DNA from: Cerioporus squamosus | Lineage: Eukaryota > Basidiomycota > Agaricomycetes > Polyporales > Polyporaceae | Assembly: GCA_022592435.1 (NCBI GenBank) | Contig: JABYQS010000063.1 | Span: 1-64,000 of the forward strand | Reading direction: 5' to 3' | Length of the DNA: 64,000 bases | Notes under the pieces: model-generated | Told to the model about the DNA's origin: nothing | Database searches by the model: none | What the model saw: only the letters and a program-made list of their open reading frames with translations | Part shown: positions 47,326 to 59,375 of the stretch, piece by piece | Layout: each line of letters begins with the position of its first letter | How positions within the stretch are numbered: position 1 is the stretch's first letter | Translations under genes and position numbers: made by a program

Positions 47326-48296
47326 GTTACCAGGCAGAGATGCTTCCGCGATGGCCCTGGCTCCTGTTACTGGCTGATCTCGAACCGACTCTGTATACGT
47401 GTGAGGCGCGACAGAATGATGTACGATAGAACGTGTAATGCATAGCTCTTCGAAAGTAATTTGTGGAGAAACACGTGATACTACAACATCAAGAAGACCC
47501 TCCTAGGATCACTATTCGCATCACTGCAATGTCTTGCAGCGACATGCTTGAGGCACTATAGTCGGAAGCCGGAGGAGGAGGGTTCATGATCTCGAGTAAG
47601 TACGGGTACTACCTACGGTGACAGACAACGTCGGTTTGGCTGACAGGAACGGAAGGGGCATAGGCACAGAGCGCTGTAAGGACGACGCTTTGATGGAGAA
47701 GGTCAAACGGGTCTTTGGCCACACGGAAGATCCCCAGTGGTATAGCTTATGTGGGTCAGAGTCCTGTAATCCGATCGTTGGAAGTGCTCACCAAATTCAT
47801 TGCAGAATTTAGTGATGCTTCTCTTGTGGAGTCAAAGTTATATGGTGCATCGCCTACTATGGCTTGTTCCCCCTTCCTCGTGGCTCCAAGGCCAAGGGGC
47901 CGCGAAAACAAAAACCAGCGGAGTGAAAAGTGCGTCGAAGATGCTCACAGTATTGCGACTACTTACCTGAGTGGGCCAGGCCTGCATGACCTGACCATCA
48001 ACCTGTTAGACCCTGTAGAGAGCTTACCGCATATTCGCAGCATGCGCCAGTCTTCCTACACTGGAGATGCAGACGATGAGAGAACGCCTGTAGAGGGCCT
48101 GACAACTTCTGCGAAGCTCGACGGCAGACCCGCACACAGTATTCATGGCAAGTACTTGACGATCAATCCTGTGTAAAGCAGAGACACGCGGCCACACGAA
48201 CACACGAAGTCCAATAACATGCAAGGTGGTATACATCGCGATCGCGATCGCGATCCAAACAACACAGCACATGAAATGTCACACAACACATAACGT
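47326..48296. other. Intergenic between convergent genes
   Basis: 3' flanks of the dynamin gene (+) and the ceramidase gene (-). A plus-strand frame at 47715-48176 shows no conserved feature. A CGATCG repeat is listed separately. Confidence 0.35.
48233..48254. repeat. (GATCGC)n self-complementary repeat
   Basis: TCGCGATC-type hexamer repeated over about 22 bp, just 3' of the ceramidase stop. Every register is palindromic, so the RNA could fold on itself in the 3' UTR. Confidence 0.7.
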
Positions 48297-51200
48297 TCAT
48301 GAGGAGATCGTAAAGTTCGAGGAGTGTCCCACAAAGGCACTGATTGTGCCGCCCACTGCCTTGCTGTCGCCAAAGTACGTCAGGCGGTACATCCCAGCTG
48401 CAGGGAGGGGGGGATGGCAGTCCGAGTCAGCTTCAAGTTACGACGGGAGAGGAGAGTGACAGGGAGAAGACGTACGGGGAGTGCCGCTCTCGACGACCCA
48501 GGTGATGTTCACCGTGCTCGTGCCGAGGATCTATGCAGACATGCGTCACGTCAGCTCCGTCCGCCTGCCACGGCGCGCCACTCACGGTGCTGTCCCGCGT
48601 CCACTGGTACGTCGTCGACGGGTGCGAGTCGGAGCGCACGGCCTTCCACTGCTCGTCCACGAGCTGATCGACGGACAGGAACGTCTGCTCGAGACGGAGG
48701 TTGTTCTGGAGTCACACTGTCAGCACCGCGGTTCCTACCCCATGGCGAAGTCGGACTCACCCTCGGGTTCGCGCTGCGACGAAGAGGAGCGCAGGTCAGT
48801 GCACACAGCCCCGAAAGTCGGTGCAGAGGCGTACATACCCCACAAACGTAGCGATGACGGCCTCGCCAGCCGCGTACGACGACGAGGTGCGCACGTCCGT
48901 CTTCACATCGCCGAAGCTATGGCCGATCCCAGCCGAGTCGAACACCACGCCAGTCTGCATGGCACGCGTGAGCACGGTACCGCTAGTCCACGCAGACGAT
49001 GCAAGCGTACCTGGAGAGAGATCGCCTTGCCCGTCTGGTCCGGGGGCGCCGGGTCGGACTCGGGCTGCCCCGTCGCGTTGTCCGCGAGGTACGACACCAG
49101 GCTGGTGTACTTGTCGATGTACGCCTCCAGCGTGTCTGCGCCCACCCATTCAGCTCACCCACCACCTCGCAAGCACAGAAGAAAGAACTCACACGGCCCA
49201 AAGATAGTCGACGCGCCCTCGTATCGCTGCACCGCATACTCCTCGCGCGTCGCCACATAGTGCGCATACGTGTTCGCCGGGCCCGCGATAACGACGTACG
49301 CGTCGTCCCCGAGCACGCCCTCCGCGATCAGCTTCGCGCGCACGGCCTCGCGCATGCGGCGCCCCGCCATCGTCGTGAGCTCCCCGGGCATGATGAGCAT
49401 CACGAAGTTGCCCACGCGGAGCATCTGGATGTCGACCGTGCTCGGCGACCACTCGTACGGGAAGTGCGCGTAGCCCTGCGCAGACGACGTCAGCCAATGC
49501 GTGCAGTCACCAGCTACGGACGTACGGTGTTCAGGAGGATGGGCTTCGGGGCCTGGCAGTCGATCTGCTCCTGAGGTGGGAGAGGAGTCACAGCACCTAG
49601 AATTAAGTCAGCGTCGTCCGCGCTTTCGCACACGATCGCAGACTTACCCTTGACGATCTCCCAGAAGGGATTCCTAGGAAGGATGAGCATACCGCGACAC
49701 CGAGCACCAAACTACTCACTGCGTCGACGAGTTATCGCCCTGGATAAAGTCGAACGCGCCAGGTCCGTCCCTGCGTCCCGCATTCGTCAGCCGTTTCCGC
49801 TCCCAGCCATAACACGACACTCACGTAGTCCCACCCGCAAACGAGTACCCCATCGCCGGCGGGCACGTCTGCACCGTCGTCCCGTTCGGGAGCTGGAACG
49901 CGCGGTAGCTCATGTTCACGTACGTGTGCACGTACTTGACCACGCCCGACACCGCGGGCAGGCTCTGCGCCATCAGCGTCCGCGCCCCGTCGACCTGGTG
50001 CTGCGCGATGATCGTGTTCGACACGAAGCCCAGGTTCGAGTCGCGGAACCCCGGGCCGCTGCAGCGCGGCGTGAGCGGAGGCAAACGGAGGACGAGCGGC
50101 AGGAGACGCACCGGCCGTGGCAGTCTTGCGTCTTGTTGCCGCACGTCGAGTGCTCGAACTCGCATGGCTGGCCGTCCCAGGCCTCGCCCGGACTCTCGCA
50201 GAATGCGCCGAGGCTGGCAGATCGTGAGCGTAGCTCGTGTGCGGAAAAGCAAAGACGTACGTGTTGGGGCTCGTGTCGCCGACGTTGGCTGTCCACCGAG
50301 GTCAGTACATGGTGTGTCGGGAAGCGCAATCACCTACACTGCGTGAAGCCGGCGACGAACGTGTTGTTGCCAGGCATAGCGTCAGGCTCGACCAAAGCTA
50401 TATCGAAGTTAGCGAACACTCCATTCATACGAACGCGTTTCGGTCCACTGACCTTCGTACAGGTGCGCAGCCATGCCCTTGTTGTCACTGCTGACGAGCG
50501 TGTTGTTCTGGTCACCAATCAGCACACGTCAGCAGGAGGGAGCAGTCGTCCACATACCTCGTATAGGCTCGTCCCATGCACGGCGTAGAAGCTCAAGAAG
50601 CCCCTCGCGTTCCCACTCTCGTCATCGAAGCGCAGCAGGGTCAAGTCCTTGTCCTGGTCGTACTCGTACCTCGCACGCTCCTCCTCGGGATTGGCGAGGT
50701 ACGCGCTCGGCGACCGGTTCCTGTTCCCGTCGACCACGGTTGTGTTGCCGAAGCTCAGGCTCCCCGGTGCAAGGCTGGTATGTGCCCGCTGCACCGCAAG
50801 CACGGTCCCCGCGACGATCGCGTCCGCGGTCTGCTTGACGTATCCAAGGGCCGTGACCTGCGGGAGGAGGTCTTCGAGGTATCCTCCCACGCCGCTGTGC
50901 TGGTGCGTCGAGACGAGCGCGATGTTGTCGTTGTTGTACAGGCCGGGATACTGCGACGAGAGCGCGGAGACGATCGAGCGACGGACGCCGGTGTCTCCCA
51001 TCGCGATGTCGGCGTTGATGAAGACGATGCGGTTGGACGAGTTGGACGCGTCGGCGACGATCCACGCGCGGCTGCGCTGGCGCATGTGCAGGCCGCTGTC
51101 GGTTTGCCCGAGGCTGGCATATCCCTGCAGCAGGTCACCGTCAAGGTCAGCTCTACGCTCGTGGAGAATCCAGAACACAGTACGAGTAAATGGTATGAGA

Positions 51201-53047
51201 TCTCCTCAACCTCTGCGCGACACGCCAGACATATACACGACACGTCACTGCGGACAGAGAGCGCACTGTAGCGAAGTTCGTTCGCCGTTTAGCAGAGCGC
51301 GACATGTATACGAGTATACGCGCATTGGCCAAGTCATACAGGACATCATGCGCGTGTGCTCAAGCGTCGCCTGACTGTGGAGAGATCGCCCACCGACGTC
51401 CGCCACACACAAACGGCATCTCGCTTGATGTCTGTCTCCTCGAGATGATCTCCAGTGACTGCTAGCGCAGACGCGAAGGAACGAGTATCGGGACACGTTT
51501 ACCCCTCCGCCAGAACGCAAGAAGTGCGCGGTCAATCCAGAGCGGTGGTCATGACAGCGACAGGTCGGGAACATGCCACTGTGTGTGTGCGAGTGCCCCT
51601 ATCTCGTGCTGGAATTGGCGGCGGCCGTCCGCGATAGATATCGTTAGCGACCAGCGACCGTTCCACAAAGAACACCAACCCAGGGCCAACGTCCCCGGAG
51701 ACGATCACGCCAGAGTCTGCCACGTCTTCTAGCTCCCGGGAACCCCGAACACGGTGCGGCAACCCATAGCAGCCGCGTACGGTCAAGCTGTAGTTCTCGC
51801 TTCTCCAGCGCAGACGGCGTCCCAGCCGTGTCGGGTTCGCAATCCTGCGCTGGCGCCTCACGAGACGACGAGATCGAGTCTCCAGCATGCCCTCCTTCCG
51901 CGGAGGGCATGAAGCCCTGCATCAAATGAGATAGCTGCGCCCAGCAGACATCCAGGCCGGGCGACTGCGACAGACGTGTGCGGTCACACCGGCAGCCTGA
52001 GGGCGATCCCGGGGATTACGGGTCTGGAATGCAGTGTACCTTCTCGTCTCGTATCTCGTCTCGTATCTCGGAGGGTCACTGCGGGTCTCCAGCCTTCTGG
52101 AAGGACAAGAGATGCCTTGCGTTAGCTTCGGAGGGTCGATGGACCGACAGGCAGTATGCCCAGTGAAGTCTGCAGGACATGTGCGAGCGTATGGGCCGCT
52201 GCTGATACACGAGCACGGGTCCGCCACAACACCGGCCAAGCTGTCGAGGCTCGGAGGACTCCTGTGGTGCGGCAAAGTCAAGTAGAATTCGAGCTTTGCT
52301 AACTCGACATCTCCGACGCCAGCCACGTTGAGAAGGGCGGCAAGTTGACGAGCCTTGACCTGCGTCTGAGACAATGTTTGAGACGCAGGGAGCCTCGGAG
52401 GAAGAAGCGTGATGAGTCGCCGAAAGTTGTGGGGCGTTCAGGGAATGCAAGATGGCATGGTCGAAAGGTCATGGCAGTGACACCTTGGAGTCAGAGTGAT
52501 GATGCTGCGCGTTCGGAAGACCGCCCTTCCATCTGGCATGGTCGCGGTCATGCTTTTAGCCGCAGAAACACAGTGGCCCATGGCCAAGCATAACCAGATG
52601 AGATGGGGCTGCTCTCTGATTCCAGACAAGAACAATAGTGACCGCCACGCATGCGGCCACAAGCCCTTCGACACCCTCAACGGCCCATACGCATGGTTAT
52701 ATGCGCGTCGATAGCCACCCAGCGAACAATGTTCTCGATACGAATATATGAGAACGAAGGCTCACCATCATGTTCGTTTCGACGACCGGACTGTCGCGAC
52801 ACGCTCAGCATACGAGCACATATATGGCTAGGGGAGGATAGCTACCCGGTGATGTCCCCAATGCCTATCCGCGCCGTTTGTGTGAACAACGGCTCCTCCG
52901 ACTTTAAGGTCCAGAAGGCGACTCACCGAGACCCAAGAGATACTGCGCGGACACTCCCTGAACTCCAGCTGACGCACCGCTGGAGATGACATTGGCGGAG
53001 GCGAGGAGGGCAGTCAGGCATAGTACGCCGTGCTGGAGGAGCTGCAT
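48297..53047 (-). CDS. Neutral/alkaline ceramidase (secreted)
   Basis: Hydrolyses ceramide to sphingosine and fatty acid, with zinc at the active site. The N-terminus MQLLQHGVLCLTALLASANV is a signal peptide; ATG 53062 is an alternative start. Exon 1 ends at 52927 (YLLGLG). It is followed by two tiny exons, 52864-52846 (IGDITG) and 52790-52766 (PVVETNMM), and then by exon 51124-50558 (GYASLGQTDSGLHMRQRSRA). Motifs: THQHSGVGGY (zinc-binding histidines), FYAVHGTSLYE, and GDTSPN holding the nucleophilic serine. The C-terminal Ig-like domain ends YRLTYFGDSKAVGGTISAFV before TGA at 48297. At least 14 exons are present. The intron between PVVETNMM and GYASLG is about 1,640 bp, against about 50-100 bp for the rest. 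All junction phases I checked agree. Confidence 0.85.
51125..52765 (-). other. 1.64-kb intron of the ceramidase gene
   Basis: Bounded by GTGAGC after 52766 and CTGCAG before 51124. It contains several open frames of 60-160 codons on both strands with no known domain, and a 12-bp tandem repeat at 52043-52070. No terminal inverted repeat or target duplication was found, so an inserted mobile element is only a suggestion based on size. Confidence 0.5.
52043..52070 (+). repeat. 12-bp tandem repeat
   Basis: CTCGTCTCGTAT is repeated twice plus a partial CTCG, inside the long ceramidase intron. Confidence 0.75.
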
Positions 53048-53062
53048 GGCGGACCGCATCAT

Positions 53063-54991
53063 GGCCCAGAGGTCGGGAGAGAGGGCGGAGGGGTCGACGA
53101 GGTACATCGCGCGGGGGACGCGGGGGTGGGTGGATATATGCGCTCAGGCTGCGTCGGACGCGGCTATCTGAGATTACTGCAGCCTGGGGGGACCATGCGG
53201 CTGTTATACGACACGATATCACGCGTGCTCGATTCGTGCAAGTCGGCGGGGGAGCCAACAGCGGACGGCGAACGGGACGCAGCAGAGAAGGGACAGAGGC
53301 CGACACCTGATCCAATCACGCTCGTCCACTCGTCCCGGACGTTGCCGCGGGATGCTTCTCTGGACGCCCATGACGACACTCTGCGACCGCGTTCACTTGC
53401 TCGGGCTCCTCCGCTGGGCTTCTTGCCGCTATCCTGGCTCGCAGGCTTGCATCGAGCAGCAAATGTGCTCCTGGATTAGCCACACCAAGTGTATCGCTGA
53501 ATATAGCCAGCACGGCGTAAGTGGCGTCCCGTTCAACCTCCTTCGCACCCACGCTCATCGTCCGCAGAGAACAAGTTAGCCGACGTTCTGAGCCCCGTGC
53601 ATGCACGACAGCGATGCGCTACAAATGACACTGTCCATGCGGACGTGGCATGGGCACGCTCATTCCTCCTGGGACATCCTCACTGGACTGCCTGCCGGGG
53701 CAGCCGGGCCACATGCGCGCGGTCAGAGTACGTATGCAACAACTCACTCATCCTCCAGGCTCCCAGAGCCTGAGCTTATCATATAGACTTGACAGCCCGA
53801 CACCGCCGCCGACCAAACCTTGCTCTCCGGCGATAACCTCCTTGCCGGACCCTTTCCCACTCGCGGATCCTCTTCGGCTTCGCGACGCGCTCCCAGCATC
53901 AATGCTGCTCGGACCTCTCGGGCATCGAGAAGACCGCCTGTCCGCCATCGCGGATCACCTCTATGAATTGGAGCTCAAGCTCCTGCGTGGTGTCGAGCGT
54001 CGAACATCCGGATTTCCGAGTCGGAGGACATCCTTGAACATGACGGGTGCCAAGTCATCGTCATTGCGGGCCCGTGTGAGGGGCATGCGCGCAGCGTATC
54101 GACTCGGAGAGCGCGTTCATCTGTGCGACGACGGCTGAACCAAGTATACCTCCAGACGAAAGTACCTCCATGCTCGAGACTTCGAGTATCCGGGTCACTG
54201 GCTTTCTGTACGTCCGTCTTTCACGTATGTATCCCTTCCGACGCTCTTGAGGCTGCATGTACTGACCTGCCCCCCCGAGGGTGAGCCACAGCCGTTCCAA
54301 CTACTTACTACACGCCACTCCGATGCACCGACTGCGGCAGCCTCCACGTCCACCCTCCGTGTCTGAGTCGCCGCCTCTCTATTCGAATTTGCACCCTACG
54401 GACAGCACAGTGACTGGTGTCCCCCCTCACGTACCCGACCCCCGATATTCCGAGCCTGCGCTCGAACTGGAACTGCACCAACACCAGCAGGAGAGCCGTC
54501 GAGAGCTGCGTGCCTCCGATCTCGTGCAGACAGAGCGACACAGGTCCGTCTGCCAGATTCTGCACAGGGCACTGCTGCCACTGCAGACCCGACGGCAGGC
54601 GCCACGTGCTCGGCCCCGGGCGAATATGTGGGTCCACGAGCCGCTTCCTGCTGTTTCGTTCAGTGGGTTACAGGTTGGCTTGGCGTCCACCCCGCCAAGC
54701 CTAACCCCGACGTCGTTCATCTACTGGCACTGAGCATAGTTATCGCGCTGGACGCGGTCTCTCGGAGGGCAGTGGGCTGCTGGCGCAGGGACTCATCGCC
54801 GACATGTGAACTTGCAATGGGTGCTCGCCATCGTGACCACTGACCCACCGCACTCACGTATATTTAGAAGTTCGAACGAGGGTGGATCGGTGCGAGGTGG
54901 GTTATCCCTCCTTCGCAGACTACACAGACGGGCGAAGCGTTGCGCCTTGAGGTGGCTTGGCCGCGGGGATACCGGTGGGTGCTGCGTGCTG
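53063..54991. other. Intergenic, no supportable gene
   Basis: Frames at 53650-54138 (+) and 54281-54733 (+) are Pro/Ser/Arg-rich without conserved blocks or splice context. I find no RNA gene. Confidence 0.35.
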
Positions 54992-54997
54992 TATAAA
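54992..54997 (+). promoter_or_regulatory. TATA box of the aldo/keto reductase gene
   Basis: TATAAA lies 80 bp upstream of the ATG at 55077, a usual spacing for a fungal gene with a short 5' UTR. Confidence 0.5.
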
Positions 54998-55076
54998 TGC
55001 GGCCGATACTGACACTCACCCCATAAGTAGCTCGACACTCGACACTCGAGATCCGACGCACCTGAGACACACACCC

Positions 55077-56735
55077 ATGGCTACGATCTTCACCCCCGCG
55101 CCTCCCCCGCCGACGCGCCTCGGCCGCTACCGCCAGCTCGCGCCCCTCGCAGGCGTGCACGTCTCGCCGATCTGCCTCGGGGGCATGAGCATCGGCGACC
55201 AGTGGGCCAAGTTCGGCGCGGGCGCGATGGACAAGGCCTCGAGCTTCGCGCTGCTCGACGCGTACTACGCCGCCGGCGGGAACTTCGTCGACACCGCGAA
55301 CTCGTACCAGGACGGGAGCTCGGAGGCGTTCATCGGCGAGTGGATGGAGACGCGCGGGATCAGGGACCAGATGGTCGTCGCCACGAAGGTGCGTGTCCGC
55401 GGGCCCGCTGCACTGGGCGTTGTGGGGAGGCCGGTACTGACGATTACATGCGGGCGGCCGGGCGACTTATAGTACTCGGCGAACCCGATGCGCGGCAGAG
55501 ACGACGTCGCGCAGAAGGTCACCTATGTCGGTAACAGCGTCAAGTCCATGGCGCTCTCCCTCGAGGGCTCCCTCAAGAAGCTCCGCACGCACTACGTCGA
55601 CATCTTCTACGTCCACTTCGTCCGTCCCCTCTCTCCTCCTGTCGGTGTTGGAGCAGTTCGCTGACCCGGCCGCCCGCGCAGTGGGACTGGGAGACCTCCA
55701 TCGAGGAGATCATGAATGGCCTGCACAACCTCGTCGCCTCCGGCAAGGTCCTCTACTTGGTGCGCACCCAGCCATCCCAGCGTCCGGTTCCCTCCTGTCC
55801 CCGCTGACGGTTGACCCTCTCGCCGCCATCCGTGCAGGGCATATCGAACACGCCCGCCTGGGTCGTCCCGAAGGCGAACCTGTACGCGCGCATGGCGGGC
55901 AAGACGCCCTTCTCCGTCTACCAGGGCGACTGGAGCATCCTCCGGCGCGACATCGAGCGCGAGATCCTCCCCATGGTCCGCGCGGAGGGTGCGTGCCTGC
56001 GAGCTGAAGCGATTCTGTGCTGACTGGCACCTCTCGTGCGGGCACTGGCAGGGTTGGCGCTCGCCCCGTACGACGTGCTCGCGGGCGGGAAGATCCGCAC
56101 GGACGAGGAAGAGGAGCGGCGGCGCCAGACGGGCGAGAAGGGTTGGTATCTTCCTCCAGCTTCTACACCTCGGAGGACGCCACATGATGACACTAGCGTT
56201 CAGGCCGCACCGTGATGGGACCCTGGGAACGCACGGAGGACGAGCGCAGGATCTCGAAGGCACTCGAGGAGGTCGCGAAGCAGGTCGGGGCGAAGAGCAT
56301 CCAGGCCGGTCAGTACTCCGTCCGACTCCGGAGGCAGGCTGACTGCTGACGGACTCGTCTTCCTGTTCATGATGTTTCTCATCGACCAGTGGCCATTGCA
56401 TACGTGATGCAGAAGGCCCCGTACGTCTTCCCCATCGTCGGCGGCCGCAGGCCCGAGCACCTCCGCGCGAACCTCGAGGCGCTCGACATCGCGCTCACGA
56501 GCGAGCACTACGAGCAGCTCGAGCGCGTGCTGCCCTTCCCGCCCGTGTACCCGTACAACATGATCGTGAGTGCATCCGCTCCGCTTCGTTGAACGCGAGT
56601 AGCACGCTCACCCGATGGTGCTTCGCCGATGCCTCTCGACAACGTTAGGGCCGCGGGTTGGAGCCGAGCCACAGCGTTCGGAACGCGGCGGTCATCGACG
56701 TGTGGCCGCGCGCGCCGGCACTGCGTCCACAGTGA
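55077..56735 (+). CDS. Aldo/keto reductase (aryl-alcohol dehydrogenase type)
   Basis: NADPH-dependent reductase of the AKR superfamily, closest in plan to fungal aryl-alcohol dehydrogenases and norsolorinic-acid-reductase-like enzymes. Eight exons: 55077-55388, 55473-55619, 55682-55759, 55838-55988, 56052-56141, 56204-56308, 56390-56565 and 56649-56735; phases agree throughout. Blocks: [28 protein letters not shown] (catalytic Asp and Tyr), QMVVATK (catalytic Lys), [12 protein letters not shown] (catalytic His), [15 protein letters not shown] [17 protein letters not shown] (cofactor binding), and a C-terminal [12 protein letters not shown] tail. About 380 residues, full length. The neighbourhood also holds NmrA-like reductases, but no cluster-defining biosynthetic gene is present, so the substrate is unknown. 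Confidence 0.85.
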
Positions 56736-57176
56736 GAGGCAGAGGCAACTCACTGCTCAGATCCGGACGACACTTTGGAAGCCGCTGCCACTGGTTAATA
56801 ACTCGGCCTGTACCCCTCACTTGCAATGCATCATACTCTGCGAATTCGACCTGCCCTCGGGGCTCGCATACTATGTGTATTGACGGATAGAAACGAGTGG
56901 TGGTGGTACTATGTTGGGTGTACGAGTACTCGACGGCTACCATCGGGCGTGGTAAGCACTGTGAGCAGACAATCATACGTCTGGGTCGAGAAGCTCAAGA
57001 GTGCCCTCAAGCGGCGTCGGTATCCTCATCAGCGTCGTGCTCGTATGGCCGATTCCCGGACCAGAGGTTCGTCCCCATGAGTCACGCTGTTTCACCGGCA
57101 CCATCTCTCGGTGTCTGCTTCCCTCAGGAATCCAGTGGAACAACTGCAGATAACCCCCGAAGTAATCCCCAGAAAG
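56736..57176. other. Intergenic, nothing recognised
   Basis: 3' flank of the aldo/keto reductase gene. No Rossmann-fold sequence occurs here that could supply the missing 5' part of the adjacent NmrA-type fragment. Confidence 0.4.
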
Positions 57177-57417
57177 GTATCGAGGAGGCGAAGCGGAAGA
57201 TCGCCGCCGACCCGAGCGCCCTCGGGCTGCAGGCGACGATGTCGTTGTACGGCTACAGGCAGAGCATGCTCGTCCTCGGGGAGAACACGCTCCCAGTTGC
57301 GAAGAAGCTGGGCTATCTCGACGCGCGCAAGCTGTATCCGGATATCCCGCAGCATCCGTTGAAGGAGTTCGCGGAAGAGTCCTACAGTTTACCAGAGCCC
57401 GGCGAATTGTACGAAGT
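57177..57417 (+). pseudogene. Orphan last-exon copy of an NmrA-like gene
   Basis: Encodes GIEEAKRKIAADPSALGLQ, GYRQSMLVLGENTL, AKKLGYLDARKLYPDIP and EFAEESYSLPEPGELYE. These match the last exon of the complete NmrA-like gene at 62.4-63.6 kb block by block (IEEAQREIAANPTAL, YMQSMLALEENTL, AKKLGYLDARELYPDIP). The upstream 400 bp contain no Rossmann domain or other exons, so only the C-terminal part is present. It is in the same orientation as the intact gene and lies tail-to-tail with the F-box gene F. Confidence 0.75.
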
Positions 57418-57649
57418 AAGTATACGCGCCATGGAAGAAGTAGCGCGACTGCTATGTAATTTTTCCCTGCGCTGCTCCGGTCGCCCTCATCCTCCGTCCT
57501 CATCCTATGTCCGAGTCTACAGTAGGAAAATTGCGAATGACTACCCAGTAGCCCTTTTGGCTCTGCCTTCGGTGCACTGCCAGTACAAGTTTGGCGATGA
57601 ATCTCTTCGGTATGTGTACAGCTCGGTTGCGACGGCGCGGTTCTGGGGA

Positions 57650-59241
57650 TCATTGCAGGCGGTTGGTGTTGTCCTGCGAAGTTTTGTAATAGCCCTGCGG
57701 GCTCTGCTCGTAGTCTTTCCATTGATATGGGAACCCTGTGAACATTGAAGATCGTCAACCTGTAATCCTTTCCTCCACATTTCCCACAAAAGCCGTGCAA
57801 TGGACGAAATCTAAACTCACCGGGGTGAGTTGGGTATACATAGAGCCTCTTCCACCTTGAGAAAATGGGAAAGCATTGTGCTACGGCAGCCCTCCACCAC
57901 TCCTGCCACTCGAGGTTGTCCCCGAGTTCATACACAACAAGGGCTAGTATCCTGCAAGGATTGGTCTTCAGGGTATGATCACCAGTCTCCCCTCCACCCT
58001 GGTAGTCCTCAGTGGATTCCCTTCGGCATAGGGCTCCTTCTACAATGGGGCCAATGGCATGGAGGAGCTCAACAAATTCCTCCCGTCTGAACCAATCTTT
58101 GCGCCATGGTCCAAGGAAGAGGTATCGCTGGGATGGAGATACATCACCTAGTTCATCGCCACCTTGGCCGGGCACCCATGAGACGAGCGTGTCATGGAAA
58201 GTCTTGAGTGTCTGGTCATGTGGCTGAGATAATGGCGCAAGGAAGCAACCCAGACAATCCAAGCAGGGGAAGGAGCGAAGGTTCAGAGAAAGTGATCGTG
58301 CTTTCTGTTTGATGTCTGATTAGGACGACACATGATCAGATATGTACGCTTCCTTGACGAACCAAGAATCACTCACCAGGATGATCATGCTTTACTTGTC
58401 CACTGGCAGGGGGATCATTAGGCAAATCGATCCCGAACTCACAGAGCGAGGGGCCAAGCACGGATAGTAAGCTCTGTCTACCCTGGCCATCCATGTGAAG
58501 GCACTTCATTGTGAGTCAGTACAGATATGTGCGGCGACGCCTCTAAAGACATACATAGAGCCGCTTAAGGTTGGGCAGGAAGGGCTTCCGACAGCTGTAG
58601 GAGCTGCGCTTCACCATACAGACCGGTTCCCTACCGAGGCCAGCCCAAGAAACCCCATGACAAGACAAACACTTCAGGTTTGGAAGCATGCTGAGGAGAC
58701 GAGCGAAGTCTCCGAACGACGGGAACCTCACATCCGCCAAGAATAGTGCGCGGATGTGTGAGATGGAGGGCAACAGCGACGGGAGGTATGGGTGGATGGG
58801 TAAGCACGGAAGCTCCTTCACGCCCTCGGGCAGCGGACCTGCAGCCTTCTCATACTTGTTGAACCCATAGATGTGAAGACCCAAGAGGTTGGGCAGCTTC
58901 CCTCGCAGAACCGTGAGGAACAACACAGCAGGACTGTAAGGTACATGGAGGTGACCTCGCAGTTCAAGCGTATGCACGTAAGTTCCGAGCTCAGGGGACG
59001 TATCGAGGAGCTCTCTAAAGCGGTATAGCCCATCTTTGTCGCGAAGTAAGACGAATTCGAAGAGGACCCTTTGTGCGCGCGGACGCCATGCGCGACAGAC
59101 GAGTGCGCAGCTGGCAAGCGTAGTTGAAGCAACCGACACGTAGGAGTAACGTTCGTTGTACATCGCTTCGATGATGCATTCAAAGACCTCGATCGGGAGC
59201 TGTGGCTTGATTTCGACCTGCGACGGAAGGGTGTCGTCCAT
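57650..59241 (-). CDS. F-box protein paralog F (apparently intact)
   Basis: Start ATG 59241 (MDDTLPSQVEIK). The F-box reads LPIEVFECIIEAMYNE, then CALVCRAWRPRAQRVLFEF. LRR-like blocks follow (VLRGKLPNLLGLHIYGFN, FPSFGDFARLLSMLPNLKCL). Exon 1 ends at GTATGT after 58555. Exon 2 contains CLHMDGQGRQSLLSVLGPSL. Exon 3 carries LVSWVPGQGGDELGDVSPSQ, then REEFVELLHAIGPIVEGAL and LGDNLEWQEWWRAAVAQCFP, to a GTGAGT donor after THPG (57821). The last exon (from 57735) reads FPYQWKDYEQSPQGYYK and ends in TGA at 57650. It is the closest relative of damaged copy B, and similarity extends into the promoter, so a segment of over 1.6 kb was duplicated. Likely an SCF-type adaptor; substrate unknown. Confidence 0.7.
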
Positions 59242-59369
59242 GTCGTGAGGAGAGAGGTATGGACGTCGTGAGCAGAGGACAGAGCTGAGTGGGAGGCTGC
59301 GGAAGGAAGAGCAAAGTCGAGAGGGACCTAGGTCGACAGGTCAATATATGTATAGCGGTGGGGAAGCGC

Positions 59370-59375
59370 ACGCGT
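59370..59375 (-). promoter_or_regulatory. ACGCGT motif upstream of paralog F
   Basis: ACGCGTCCTAGGA, about 130 bp upstream of the start, matches the element upstream of paralog B and, more loosely, paralog C. Confidence 0.4.

Noticed and set aside
48400..51400. Many plus-strand frames of 100-310 codons opposite the ceramidase gene
   Set aside because: They are antisense shadows of a GC-rich multi-exon gene whose minus-strand reading has the catalytic motifs.
56973..57600. Extending F-box paralog F through a 429-codon minus-strand frame
   Set aside because: A GTGAGT donor after THPG, conserved in copy B, and a short last exon ending at 57650 fit better; the long frame would overlap the NmrA exon relic.
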